The notes beneath the pieces are model-generated. The model searched no databases, had not been told where the DNA came from, and was given only the letters and a program-made list of their open reading frames with translations. DNA of 64,000 bases, taken from NCBI GenBank assembly GCA_934129945.1, contig CAKOXC010000001.1, positions 186,001 to 250,000 of the forward strand, written 5' to 3'. The position numbers and the translations under genes are program-made. Source of the stretch: an uncultured Bacilli bacterium. GTDB taxonomy: Bacteria > Bacillota_I > Bacilli_A > RF39 > UBA660. Each line of letters starts with the position of its first letter. The stretch's first letter is position 1. Below, one piece after another: positions 34,972-44,424 of the stretch.

Positions 34972-36327
34972 GTGAGGAAGTTGAAGATTGAAGATGTATG
35001 GAACGAGTTTATGGCAAAACTAGAAAAAGAACTGGCTCCTACTACATTTAGAACTTGGTTTAAAGATATTAAGTTAATAAATAATTATAATAATCGACTT
35101 ACTATTCAAGTACCCATGGAAATTCATAAAAGTATTTTAAGGGAAACTTATGGCAATCTGATAGAGGATACTTTATTTAGTATAAATAATGAAAACTATG
35201 AATTAAATTATATTACTGAAGCTGAAAATGTTGATGCTTTAACCGAAGTTGTAAATGAAATTGAACAAACTAATGAGGTTTGGGATACAAATTTAAATAA
35301 AGACTTGAATTTTGACAATTTTGTCGTTGGTTCATCAAATCGACTTGCTTATGTTTCAGCAATGTCCGTTGCTGAAAACCCTGGTAAAATCCACAACCCT
35401 TTATTTATATATGGAAAAAGTGGATTAGGTAAAACTCACTTAATGCATGCAATTGGAAATTATATAACACAGCATAGTCACAAAAAAGTATTGTATACAA
35501 CTAGTGACATGTTTATGACCGATTATACTGGAATTGCTGATATATCAAATCTAGATAATCAAATCGAGTATGCAAATAATTTTAAAAATAAATATCGTAA
35601 TGTTGATGTTTTAATTATAGATGATATTCAATTTTTAGTTGGGGCAGAAAAAACTCAACAAGAATTCTTCAACACTTTTAATTATCTTCAACAATCTAAT
35701 AAACAGATAATTATATCTTCAGATAAAAGTCCTGATGATCTAAAAAAATTGGAAGAAAGACTTAGATCAAGATTTATGTGGGGCCTACCTGTTGATATTT
35801 ATCCACCAGATTTTGAGTTAAGATGTGAAATAATTAAACAAAAATTAAAAAATACCACACTTGCACACATGATAAATAACGATGTAATTGAGTATATTGC
35901 AAATTCTTGTACAAATGATGTAAGGCACTTAGAAGGTACAATAAACAGATTAATGGCTTATACAGCTATGATTGTACCAGAAAAAATTGATGTAGAATTT
36001 GCTAATGATGCCTTAAAAGATTATTTAAATAAAAATATTTATTCAAATAATAGCATTGAAAATATTCAAAAAGTTGTTAGTGATTACTACAATATCACTG
36101 TGGATGATTTAAAGGGAAAGAAAAAAAGTGCTAAGATTACTTTCCCACGACATGTTGCAATGTATTTATCGAGAATGTTAACAGATGAATCTTTCCCTCG
36201 TATAGGATTGGAATTTGGAGGAAGAGATCATTCCACAGTTATCCACAGTATCAACAAGATAGATACAGAATTAAAAACAAATATGGAACTTAAAAAAGCG
36301 ATTGATGATATAAAAAATATGTTATAA
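34972..36327 (+). CDS. dnaA: Chromosomal replication initiator DnaA
   Basis: About 448-451 residues. Domain I (VWNEFMAKLEKELAPTTFRTW), a short linker, AAA+ domain III (Walker A GKSGLGKTH near 146, Walker B LIIDDIQFL), and domain IV ending in the DnaA-box-recognition motif GGRDHSTVIHSI. Opens oriC and controls initiation. The start is either GTG 34972 or TTG 34981; the latter has the better-spaced GGGGTG Shine-Dalgarno and a more usual N-terminus. A perfect TTATCCACA box is inside the 3' coding end. Confidence 0.97.
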   Translation: MRKLKIEDVWNEFMAKLEKELAPTTFRTWFKDIKLINNYNNRLTIQVPMEIHKSILRETYGNLIEDTLFSINNENYELNYITEAENVDALTEVVNEIEQTNEVWDTNLNKDLNFDNFVVGSSNRLAYVSAMSVAENPGKIHNPLFIYGKSGLGKTHLMHAIGNYITQHSHKKVLYTTSDMFMTDYTGIADISNLDNQIEYANNFKNKYRNVDVLIIDDIQFLVGAEKTQQEFFNTFNYLQQSNKQIIISSDKSPDDLKKLEERLRSRFMWGLPVDIYPPDFELRCEIIKQKLKNTTLAHMINNDVIEYIANSCTNDVRHLEGTINRLMAYTAMIVPEKIDVEFANDALKDYLNKNIYSNNSIENIQKVVSDYYNITVDDLKGKKKSAKITFPRHVAMYLSRMLTDESFPRIGLEFGGRDHSTVIHSINKIDTELKTNMELKKAIDDIKNML

Positions 36328-36374
36328 AACATTTGATGTTGATAAATTTGAAAAAATAAAACATTTTATCAACA
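36239..36374. other. Probable oriC, downstream part (DnaA boxes)
   Basis: TTATCCACA (36239-36247, inside dnaA), reverse TTATCAACA (36337-36345) and TTATCAACA (36366-36374) lie at the dnaA-dnaN junction. Together with the upstream cluster this gives the bipartite layout known from Bacillus. Confidence 0.65.
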
Positions 36375-36472
36375 TGAAAAATAGTCATTATTCATTGAAT
36401 TTAAGGAAAAAAATAAAGTTTTCAACAATATAAACGATATTATTATTGTAATAAAAGAAAGAAGGAATAGAA

Positions 36473-37588
36473 ATGAAATTTACAATTGAAAAAAATATAT
36501 TATTAGAAAATTTAAACAATACAATTAAAGCTATATCAAATAAGAATGTAATACCTATATTAAATGGTATAAAATTTGAATTAACTGAAAAAGGCTTAGA
36601 ACTTACTGGTAGTGACAGTGAACTTACTATTAAAACATTTATTGCTAGAAAAGAAATAACTAATGTTGAAAAAGAAGGAATAGTAATAATTCAAAGTAAA
36701 TATATATTAGATATTATTAGAAAAATGCCTTCAGATTTAATTAATTTTGAACTTGTTGATAATGTTAGAATTAAAATATATACTGACAATAATCAATACA
36801 ATCTTAATTGCTTAGATGCTAAAGAATATCCAATTGTTAGGCTAGAAGAAAATAAGTATCCAATTACTATTAATGGAGATATATTAAAATCTATAATAAA
36901 TCAAACAGTATTTGCTATATCTAATCAAGAATTAAGACCATTATTAACAGGTTTAAATATTAAAATAACTGGAGATATATTAGAATGTATAGCAACAGAT
37001 TCTTACCGTTTATCTAAAAAGACTATTAAATTAAGTAATCCTGTAGAAAATGATGTTAATATAGTAATTCCTGGGAAAAATGTTATGGAATTAGAAAAAA
37101 TATTAACTGATGAAGAACCTGTGGAAATCCATATTTTCAACAATAAAATTTTATTTAAATATAAAAATTTAATTTTCCAATCTAATTTATTAAGTGGAAC
37201 ATACCCTAATACTTCAAATTTAATACCTACTGAATTTGAAATTAAATCAACAGTTAATTTAAATGAATATTTTGATGCTGTTGATAGAGCTTCTCTTCTT
37301 ACACAAGGAAAAGATAAGAATATAGTAATAATGAAAATAGAGAATAATAACATGATTATAAATTCATATGCTTCAGAAATTGGTAAAGTAGAAGAAAAAT
37401 TAACAGTTAATTCTACAGAAAATGCCTCTATAAATATATCTTTTAGTTCTAAATATATGTTAGATGCTTTAAAGGTGTTTAAATCTGAGAATGTTAATAT
37501 TCTATTAAACAATGATGTTAAACCTATAATTTTAAAATCTGATGATGATAGTCTAATTGAATTAATATTACCTATTAAAACTTATTAA
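36473..37588 (+). CDS. dnaN: DNA polymerase III beta sliding clamp
   Basis: 371 residues, standard length, three repeated clamp domains. Typical strings are FEKNILLENL-like start (FTIEKNILLENLN), ATDSYRLSKKTI in the middle and PIKTY at the end. Ring-shaped processivity factor. GAAGGA Shine-Dalgarno. Followed by a strong terminator, so it is not read through into comK. Confidence 0.96.
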   Translation: MKFTIEKNILLENLNNTIKAISNKNVIPILNGIKFELTEKGLELTGSDSELTIKTFIARKEITNVEKEGIVIIQSKYILDIIRKMPSDLINFELVDNVRIKIYTDNNQYNLNCLDAKEYPIVRLEENKYPITINGDILKSIINQTVFAISNQELRPLLTGLNIKITGDILECIATDSYRLSKKTIKLSNPVENDVNIVIPGKNVMELEKILTDEEPVEIHIFNNKILFKYKNLIFQSNLLSGTYPNTSNLIPTEFEIKSTVNLNEYFDAVDRASLLTQGKDKNIVIMKIENNNMIINSYASEIGKVEEKLTVNSTENASINISFSSKYMLDALKVFKSENVNILLNNDVKPIILKSDDDSLIELILPIKTY

Positions 37589-37610
37589 TTAAATAATAAG
37601 TTTTTTTTTG
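37581..37610 (+). terminator. Terminator after dnaN
   Basis: Stem ACTTATTA/TAATAAGT (37581-37588, 37595-37602) followed by a run of T. The -35-like TTGACA (37609-37614) begins at once after it. Confidence 0.85.
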
Positions 37611-37673
37611 ACAAATTTTGCACAATTTATATGTTATAAGAGTACTAATTTATTTCAACAGGGGGTGAATTTA

Positions 37674-38138
37674 ATGAATGAATATGAAATAAATGAAGAT
37701 ACTCTAGCGTTAATATCACTAGATGACAAAACTAAAGTTTTTGAAAAAGATAAAACTTTTATGGTTTCTAAAGAAACAAACTTAATAATGGAAGATAGTT
37801 GTCAATATTTTGGGAGTTCTTTAACTGGTAGACAAAAAGGAACTGAAAATTTAATTGGTGTATCATATAAAGCTCCAATTATTGTGGAAGAATCTAATAA
37901 TATAATCTTTTTTCCAACAACTTCTCCACGTTTAAAGAAATGTAGTTGGATATCTCTTAATAACCTTGAAAGATATTATACAAAGAATAAAAAAATAGTA
38001 TTAGAGTTTAAAAATAAGCAAAAAATAATGTTAAATTTATCTTTTGGAGTAATTGATAATCAAATATTAAGAGCAACTCGTTTAGAAGCAGTTTTAAGAG
38101 GCAGAAAAGTGCAAAAAAGCTTTAAAAATCGCCAATAA
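37674..38138 (+). CDS. comK: ComK-family competence transcription factor
   Basis: 154 residues from ATG 37674 (Shine-Dalgarno GGGGGTG). The core CQYFGSSLTGRQKGTENL (43-60), then APIIVEESNNIIFFPT (67-82) and CSWISLNNL (90-98), aligns clearly with Bacillus ComK (CRFFGSSYAGRKAGT, ppImvdpsnqiflFPT, CGWISh). ComK activates DNA-uptake genes by binding AT boxes. Bacillus ComK is 192 residues; the C-terminal segment with the MecA-recognition motif FMLYPK is missing here. Monocistronic between two terminators, with a TTGACA-like -35 upstream. Its place between dnaN and recF, where Bacillus has the S4 protein gene, is unusual. Confidence 0.85.
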   Translation: MNEYEINEDTLALISLDDKTKVFEKDKTFMVSKETNLIMEDSCQYFGSSLTGRQKGTENLIGVSYKAPIIVEESNNIIFFPTTSPRLKKCSWISLNNLERYYTKNKKIVLEFKNKQKIMLNLSFGVIDNQILRATRLEAVLRGRKVQKSFKNRQ

Positions 38139-38150
38139 TCTGGTATAATT

Positions 38151-38190
38151 AATAGTAGGTATAGGAGTATGTAAAAACCTACTATTTTAT
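38151..38190 (+). terminator. Hairpin between comK and recF
   Basis: Stem AATAGTAGGT/ACCTACTATT (38151-38160, 38177-38186) with a 16-base loop and TTATTAT after it. An extended -10 (TGGTATAAT, 38141-38149) lies just upstream, so it may be a comK terminator or a leader attenuator of recF. Confidence 0.55.
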
Positions 38191-38216
38191 TATATGGTCA
38201 TAAAAGAGTGATAAAA

Positions 38217-39317
38217 ATGGAAATTGTTAATTTAAAGCTTACAAATTTTAGAAATTACGAAAAATTAGAAATAACATTTAATGATCATTTAAATTTAATT
38301 TATGGAAACAATGGTATGGGAAAAACAAACTTAGTAGAAGCAATAAGTGTACTTGCTTTAACAAGATCATTCAGAGCGGTTGTTGACAAAAATTTAATTT
38401 TAAAAAGTAAAAATGTTTTAAAAATTGAGGGTAATATTAAAAGTCATTACACAAATAACTATAAAGTTATTATTAATAATGATGGAAAAAAAGTAAAAAT
38501 TGATAATACTAAAGTGTTAAAAATAAGTGATTATATATCAAAAATAAATGTTGTTATTTTTAGTCCAGATGATTTAAAAATAATAAAAGATACTCCAAGT
38601 ATTAGAAGAAAAAGCATTAATATAGCTATATCACAAATAAATATTTCCTATCTTCAAAATTTAAATAATTATAATAAAATTTTAAAGCAAAGAAATGCTT
38701 ATTTAAAAACAATGGCAGTTAATGCAAATACTAGTAATGAATACCTTGATATTTTAACTAGTAAACTGATAGATTATGGTTTATTAATTTATCAAGAACG
38801 AAAAAAATATTACGAGTTAATGAATTCTTTAATTACTGATAATTATTATAAAATTACTGGTTATGAAGGTTTGAAAATTAATTATTTATCTGATTATCAA
38901 GAAAAAAAGGTCGAAGAACTAAAAAAAATGTACAAAAGTACATTGAAAAAAGATTTAATATTAGGAAAAACTTCTTTAGGAATTCATCATGATGATTTAG
39001 AATTTTATCTTGATGATATGAATTTAAAAATTTATGGAAGTGAAGGACAACAAAAAAATGCTATTATTGCTTTAAAATTGTCAGAAATAGAAATAATAAA
39101 GCAAATAAAGAAAGATTATCCTATTTTAATTTTAGATGACTTATTTAGTGAACTTGATAACGAAAAGATTAATAATATTATTAAAATATTAAATAAAGAG
39201 ATTCAAACATTTATAACTACAACTAATATTGAAAAAGTGGATAAAGAATTAATTCATAATTGTAAAGTAATAAGAATTAACAATGGAGAAGTAGAGGAGG
39301 AAAAAGATTATGAATAA
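38217..39317 (+). CDS. recF: DNA replication/repair protein RecF
   Basis: 366 residues. SMC-like ATPase of gap repair: LTNFRNYEKLEI at the N-terminus, Walker A YGNNGMGKTN, signature region YGSEGQQKNAI and Walker B ILILDDLFSEL near the C-terminus. ATG 38217 (GAGTG Shine-Dalgarno) is preferred over the GTG three codons earlier. Its end overlaps gyrB by 8 bases. Confidence 0.95.
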   Translation: MEIVNLKLTNFRNYEKLEITFNDHLNLIYGNNGMGKTNLVEAISVLALTRSFRAVVDKNLILKSKNVLKIEGNIKSHYTNNYKVIINNDGKKVKIDNTKVLKISDYISKINVVIFSPDDLKIIKDTPSIRRKSINIAISQINISYLQNLNNYNKILKQRNAYLKTMAVNANTSNEYLDILTSKLIDYGLLIYQERKKYYELMNSLITDNYYKITGYEGLKINYLSDYQEKKVEELKKMYKSTLKKDLILGKTSLGIHHDDLEFYLDDMNLKIYGSEGQQKNAIIALKLSEIEIIKQIKKDYPILILDDLFSELDNEKINNIIKILNKEIQTFITTTNIEKVDKELIHNCKVIRINNGEVEEEKDYE

Positions 39318-41223
39318 TGAACATTATAGTGATAGTGATATTCAAGTTCTAGAAGGATTAGAAGCTGTTAGAAAAAGACCTGGTATGTATATCGGTTCAA
39401 CCGGAGAAGTTGGACTTCATCATTTAGTTTGGGAAATTGTTGATAATGCAATAGATGAAGCTTTAGCTGGGTATTGTGATGATATTGAAGTAACAATTGA
39501 AAAAGGCAATATAATTTGTGTTAAAGATGATGGTCGTGGAATTCCTACTGGAATTAATGCAAAAACAGGACTTTCAACAGTGGAAACAATTTTTACTGTT
39601 TTACATGCTGGTGGTAAATTTGGCGGCGGTGGATACAAAGTATCTGGTGGATTACATGGTGTTGGTGCATCAGTAGTTAATGCCTTATCTACATGGCTTG
39701 AAGTAACAGTATATAGAGATGGAAAAGAGTATTTTCAAAGATTTGAAAATGGTGGACATCCTGCTGGTCCTTTAAAAGAAGTTGGACCAGCTCCTGAAAA
39801 TAGAACAGGTTCAACTATAAGATTTAAAGCAGATCCTGAAATATTCAAAGAAACAACAATATACAATTATCAAACATTAGCAAAAAGATTACAAGAATTA
39901 GCTTTTCTAAATAAAGGACTTAGAATAATACTTACTGATGAAAGAGAAGATAATAAAAAAGATACATTCCTATATAATGGAGGTATTATAGAATTTGTAA
40001 AAATGTTAAATAAAAATAAACATCCTTTACATGATGAAGTTATTTATGTAGAAGGACGTGAGGATGATATATTAATTGAAGTTGCAATGCAATACAATGA
40101 TTCATATAATCCAGCAGTTTATTCATTTACTAACAACATTCACACACATGAAGGTGGAACACATGAAGATGGTGTTAAAAGAGCTTTAACAAGAATTATA
40201 AATAATTATGCTAAAACTAATAAATTATTAAAAGATAATGATGAATCTTTATCTGGTGATGATGTTAGGGAAGGTTTAACAATGGTTATATCTTGTAAAC
40301 ATCCTGATCCACAATTTGAAGGACAAACTAAAACAAAATTAGGAAACTTTGAAGTAAGAAAAATAGCAGATGATGTCTTTTCTAATGGATTTGAAAGATT
40401 TTTATTAGAAAATCCTGAAGAAGCTAAAACAATCATTGAAAAATGTATAGTAGCATCTCATGCAAGAATTGCTGCTAAAAAAGCAAGAGAAGTTACTAGA
40501 AGAAAATCAGATTTAGATTTACCTGGATTTATGGGAAAATTATCTGATTGTAAGAGTAAAGATCGTAGTGAATGTGAAATTTTCTTAGTCGAAGGAGATA
40601 GTGCCGGAGGTTCTGCTAAATCAGGAAGAGATAGTATGACTCAAGCAATACTTCCTTTAAGAGGTAAAATACTTAATGTAGAAAAAGCAAGACTTGATAG
40701 AGCTTTAGAAAATGCTGAAATAAGAACAATTATTACTGCTTTTGGTACAGGTATTGGTGAAGAATTTGATTTAAGTAAATTAAGATACGATAAAATCATT
40801 ATCATGACCGATGCCGATGTCGATGGATCACATATTAGAATACTATTATTAACATTATTCTATAGATTCTTTAGACCCATAGTTGAAGCAGGACATGTTT
40901 ATTCAGCTCAACCTCCTTTGTATAAAATTACACATGGTAAAACAATAAAATACGTATTAGATGATGACGAATTTAATGAATATGTAGCAACATTACCTAA
41001 TAAAAATTATGAAATGCAAAGATTTAAAGGACTTGGTGAAATGAATGCTGCAGAATTAAAAGAAACTACAATGTCTAAAGAAAATCGTATTTTAAGAAAA
41101 ATAACTGTAGAAGATACAATGGCTGCAGATAAAATATTTGAGACATTAATGGGCGAAGAAGTAGCACCAAGACGTGAATTCATTGAAGAACGTGCTGGTT
41201 ATGTTACTAATCTAGATGTTTAG
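39310..41223 (+). CDS. gyrB: DNA gyrase subunit B
   Basis: 637 residues. GHKL ATPase (VDNAIDEALAGYCDD; DDGRGIPTG; GLHGVGASVVNALS), transducer, TOPRIM with EGDSAGGSAK and DADVDGSHIRILLLT, and the C-terminal tail PRREFIEERAGYV. ATPase subunit of gyrase, introducing negative supercoils with GyrA. Coupled to recF by overlap; GAGGAGG Shine-Dalgarno. Confidence 0.97.
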   Translation: MNNEHYSDSDIQVLEGLEAVRKRPGMYIGSTGEVGLHHLVWEIVDNAIDEALAGYCDDIEVTIEKGNIICVKDDGRGIPTGINAKTGLSTVETIFTVLHAGGKFGGGGYKVSGGLHGVGASVVNALSTWLEVTVYRDGKEYFQRFENGGHPAGPLKEVGPAPENRTGSTIRFKADPEIFKETTIYNYQTLAKRLQELAFLNKGLRIILTDEREDNKKDTFLYNGGIIEFVKMLNKNKHPLHDEVIYVEGREDDILIEVAMQYNDSYNPAVYSFTNNIHTHEGGTHEDGVKRALTRIINNYAKTNKLLKDNDESLSGDDVREGLTMVISCKHPDPQFEGQTKTKLGNFEVRKIADDVFSNGFERFLLENPEEAKTIIEKCIVASHARIAAKKAREVTRRKSDLDLPGFMGKLSDCKSKDRSECEIFLVEGDSAGGSAKSGRDSMTQAILPLRGKILNVEKARLDRALENAEIRTIITAFGTGIGEEFDLSKLRYDKIIIMTDADVDGSHIRILLLTLFYRFFRPIVEAGHVYSAQPPLYKITHGKTIKYVLDDDEFNEYVATLPNKNYEMQRFKGLGEMNAAELKETTMSKENRILRKITVEDTMAADKIFETLMGEEVAPRREFIEERAGYVTNLDV

Positions 41224-41233
41224 GAGGTTAAAT

Positions 41234-43678
41234 ATGGATAGAATAGATCATAAGAATATAGTTGAAGAAGTACAAGATTCATTCCTTGATTATTCAATGA
41301 GTGTTATAGTTGCTCGTGCTTTACCAGATTTAAGGGATGGTTTAAAACCAGTTCATCGTAGAATTTTATATTCAATGTTTGATAGTGGTTATACTCCTGA
41401 TAAACAATATCGTAAATGTGCAAGAGTTGTTGGGGATGTAATGGGAAAATACCATCCACATGGTGATTCTTCAATTTATGAAGCCTTAGTACGTATGGCC
41501 CAAGATTTTAGTTATAGACATATGTTAATAGATGGTCATGGTAACTTTGGTAACATGGACGGTGATGGAGCCGCTGCCATGCGTTATACCGAATCAAGAC
41601 TTTCTAAAATATCTCTAGAATTATTAAGAGATATTAAGAAAGATACTGTTGATTTTATACCAAATTTTGATGAAACTGAAAAAGAACCATCAGTTTTACC
41701 AAGTAGATTTCCAAATATCTTAGTAAATGGTACTATGGGTATAGCAGTTGGTATGGCAACAAACATACCTCCTCATAACTTAGGTGAAACAATTGATGCC
41801 TGTGTAGCATATATAGATAATCATGATATAACTATTCCAGAAATGATGGAATATATTAAAGGTCCAGATTTTCCTACTGGAGGTATAATTTTAGGTAATA
41901 GTGGTATTAAAAAAGCTTATGAAACTGGTAGAGGTACAATAACTATTAGATGTAAAGCTACTATTGAAGAAGGCAATGGCCGTAGTAAAATTGTTATTTC
42001 AGAACTTCCTTATGGTATTAATACACTAGATTTAAAAACAAAAATAGGTGAATTAGTAAGAGATAAAGTTTTAGAAGGAATAGCGGATTATCACGATGCA
42101 ACTAGTATTGAAAAAGGTGTTAATATAATTATTACCTTAAAAAAAGAAGCTAATGCTAATGTTGTATTAAATAATTTGTATAAACATACTGCTTTACAAT
42201 CAACTTTTGGTATTATTTTCTTAATGCTTGATAATGGAACACCTAAAACTTTAAATATTAAAGAAATAATTTCAAAATATATAGATTATCAAAAAGAAAT
42301 TATTATTAGAAGAACAAAATTTGATCTTAATAAAGCTGAAGAAAGAGTTCATATTTTAGAAGGTTATAAAATAGCACTTGATAATATTGATGAAGTTATT
42401 AAGATTATTAAAACAGCTGAATCAGATGTTATTGCTCGTGAAAAGTTACAAAAACGTTTTGGATTGTCTGAAATTCAAGCAAATGCTATTTTGGAATTAA
42501 AACTACGTAGATTAACAGGTTTAGAAAGAGAAAAAATAGAAAATGAACTTGCTGAGTTGTTGAAAAATATTGAAGAATTAAGAAGCATTTTAGCAAGTGA
42601 AGAAAAAGTTCTTGAAATAATTAAAAATGAATTGTTAGATATTAAGAATAAATATGCAGATCCAAGAAGAACAACAATTGATATGTCTGCAATTGAGTAT
42701 ATTGAGGATGAATCTTTAATTCCTGAACAAGATATAATGATTGCTTTAACAAATAAAGGATATATTAAGAGAACTACTTCTGATACATTTAAGTCTCAGA
42801 AACGTGGTGGTGTAGGTGTTAAAGGTATGAATACTAATGAAGAAGACTTTGTTGAACAAATTATCAACACTTCTACGCACGATTATATCTTATTCTTTAC
42901 TAATAAAGGTAAAGTTTATAGAATTAAAGGTTATGAAATACCTGAATTTAGTAGACAATCTAAAGGTATACCTATTATTAACTTATTACAAATAGAAAAA
43001 GATGAGAAAATTAATTCAATGATAAATGTTAAGAAAGATGATGAATACAAATACATCCTATTTGCTACTAAAAAGGGTATTGTTAAAAAGACTAATATAA
43101 GTGAATTTGAAAATATAAGAACTTCAGGTAAAATAGCAATTAGTCTTAAAGATACTGATGAATTAATATCTGTTAAAAAGACAACAGGTGACGATATGAT
43201 TCTTATGGGCTCAAATGACGGCCGTATGGTTAAGTTTAATGAAAATGAGATAAGAGTCATGGGAAGAACTGCAAGTGGCGTTAGAGGTATTAATTTAGGT
43301 GATTCCGAGTGTATCGGAGCAGAAGTAACTACTGAAGACGATAAAATCTTAATTGTATCAAAGAAGGGTTACGGAAAGCAAACAAATGTATGTGAATATA
43401 GAACTACAAAACGTGGTAGTAAAGGTGTAAAAGCTTTAAATATCACAGATAAGAATGGTAAACTTGCTACATTTAAAATTGTAACTGAAGATAAAGATGT
43501 AATTATTGTTACAGATACAGGAATGATAATTAGAATGCCACTTGATCAAATATCAACTTTAGGTAGAGTTACTCAAGGTGTTAAGTTAATTAACTTAAAA
43601 GATAATCAACAAGTTTCTACAATGAGTTTAATTGATAAAAATGAAGAAACAATTGAAGAAGAAATTCCAAGTGAATAA
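41234..43678 (+). CDS. gyrA: DNA gyrase subunit A
   Basis: 814 residues. The breakage-reunion domain has the catalytic tyrosine in AAAMRYTES; the GyrA-box-like QKRGGVGVKG opens the C-terminal DNA-wrapping propeller, which distinguishes it from ParC. ATG 41234 has the ideal TAGGAGG Shine-Dalgarno; an ATG six codons earlier overlaps gyrB. Immediately followed by the first parS site. Confidence 0.97.
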   Translation: MDRIDHKNIVEEVQDSFLDYSMSVIVARALPDLRDGLKPVHRRILYSMFDSGYTPDKQYRKCARVVGDVMGKYHPHGDSSIYEALVRMAQDFSYRHMLIDGHGNFGNMDGDGAAAMRYTESRLSKISLELLRDIKKDTVDFIPNFDETEKEPSVLPSRFPNILVNGTMGIAVGMATNIPPHNLGETIDACVAYIDNHDITIPEMMEYIKGPDFPTGGIILGNSGIKKAYETGRGTITIRCKATIEEGNGRSKIVISELPYGINTLDLKTKIGELVRDKVLEGIADYHDATSIEKGVNIIITLKKEANANVVLNNLYKHTALQSTFGIIFLMLDNGTPKTLNIKEIISKYIDYQKEIIIRRTKFDLNKAEERVHILEGYKIALDNIDEVIKIIKTAESDVIAREKLQKRFGLSEIQANAILELKLRRLTGLEREKIENELAELLKNIEELRSILASEEKVLEIIKNELLDIKNKYADPRRTTIDMSAIEYIEDESLIPEQDIMIALTNKGYIKRTTSDTFKSQKRGGVGVKGMNTNEEDFVEQIINTSTHDYILFFTNKGKVYRIKGYEIPEFSRQSKGIPIINLLQIEKDEKINSMINVKKDDEYKYILFATKKGIVKKTNISEFENIRTSGKIAISLKDTDELISVKKTTGDDMILMGSNDGRMVKFNENEIRVMGRTASGVRGINLGDSECIGAEVTTEDDKILIVSKKGYGKQTNVCEYRTTKRGSKGVKALNITDKNGKLATFKIVTEDKDVIIVTDTGMIIRMPLDQISTLGRVTQGVKLINLKDNQQVSTMSLIDKNEETIEEEIPSE

Positions 43679-43681
43679 CAA

Positions 43682-44288
43682 TGTTTCACGTGAAACATTG
43701 TTTAAGAGAATAGAATAGAATTTAATTTATAGATTCTATTCTTTTTTTATAAAAAAAGAATCATTCTTAGTATATTAAATAGAATATATCTATGTTTCAC
43801 GTGAAACATAAATATTTTTAGTTAAATTAATAAACATTTTTAAAATTTTAATTAATTAATTTAATATTTTATAAAATCTATAAATGTGTTTAAAATACAA
43901 ATTATGTAATGTAAGTAAATAAATTAATTTTATTTAAATTATAAGAATTTTTATCTTAAATGTTTCACGTGAAACATATAATTAATTTTAAAATGATAAT
44001 TAAATGTATATGCTAGAATTATTATTCTTTTATAAATTATTATTAAAAAATAATAAAAAAAGCAATGTTTCACGTGAAACATTGCATAAATTAAATATAT
44101 AAAATAAAAAAACTAAAATAATAATACATAAAATATTAAATTATTTAATTTAAAGTAAGATTAATGTTTCACGTGAAACATTAATCAAAAAATAAATATA
44201 TTTTAAAAATATAATAAATAAAATGTAATAAATAATTACATATGAATATTAATATGGTATATTAAATAACAATGTTTCACGTGAAACA
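43682..44288. repeat. Array of six perfect parS sites
   Basis: Six identical copies of the 16-base palindrome TGTTTCACGTGAAACA start at 43682, 43793, 43961, 44066, 44165 and 44273 (intervals 111, 168, 105, 99 and 108). This is the Spo0J/ParB centromere consensus. The spacers are extremely AT-rich and code for nothing visible. The whole gyrA-ffs gap (~655 bases) is thus a dedicated parS cluster. Confidence 0.95.
43707..43748 (+). terminator. Terminator of the gyrBA operon
   Basis: Stem AGAATAGAAT/ATTCTATTCT (43707-43716, 43733-43742) followed by seven T residues; lies between the first and second parS. Confidence 0.8.
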
Positions 44289-44334
44289 TTATATATTACT
44301 TGAAAAAAAAATAATAATTTGATAATCTAATAAC

Positions 44335-44405
44335 GTGCAACAAATATATTGTAAACTGGTCAGGATTGGAAAATAGCAGCCACATCAATCTCTATTTGTG
44401 TGCAC
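44335..44405 (+). ncRNA. ffs: SRP RNA, small bacterial type (4.5S-like)
   Basis: Contains the SRP domain IV core GGTCAGG ... GGAAAATAGCAGCC. The long helix is closed by GTGCA..ACAAATA at the 5' side and TATTTGT..TGCAC at the 3' side, followed by a T tract (terminator). Binds Ffh to target membrane proteins. Bacillus scr lies in the same tadA-dnaX neighbourhood; here the RNA is the short form of about 71 nt. Confidence 0.9.
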
Positions 44406-44424
44406 TTTTTTTATGGTGATGAAT

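Noticed and set aside
37003..37512. 169-codon open frame antisense to dnaN
   Set aside because: Shadow of a conserved gene, with no independent support.
43682..44288. Regular repeats between gyrA and ffs as a CRISPR array
   Set aside because: The repeats are 16-base perfect palindromes with the exact parS sequence, the spacers vary from 83 to 152 bases, and there are no cas genes.
44335..44405. Reading the ffs region as the 5' end of tadA (upstream in-frame ATG at 44398)
   Set aside because: The SRP RNA core and terminator occupy it, and a good Shine-Dalgarno marks ATG 44425.
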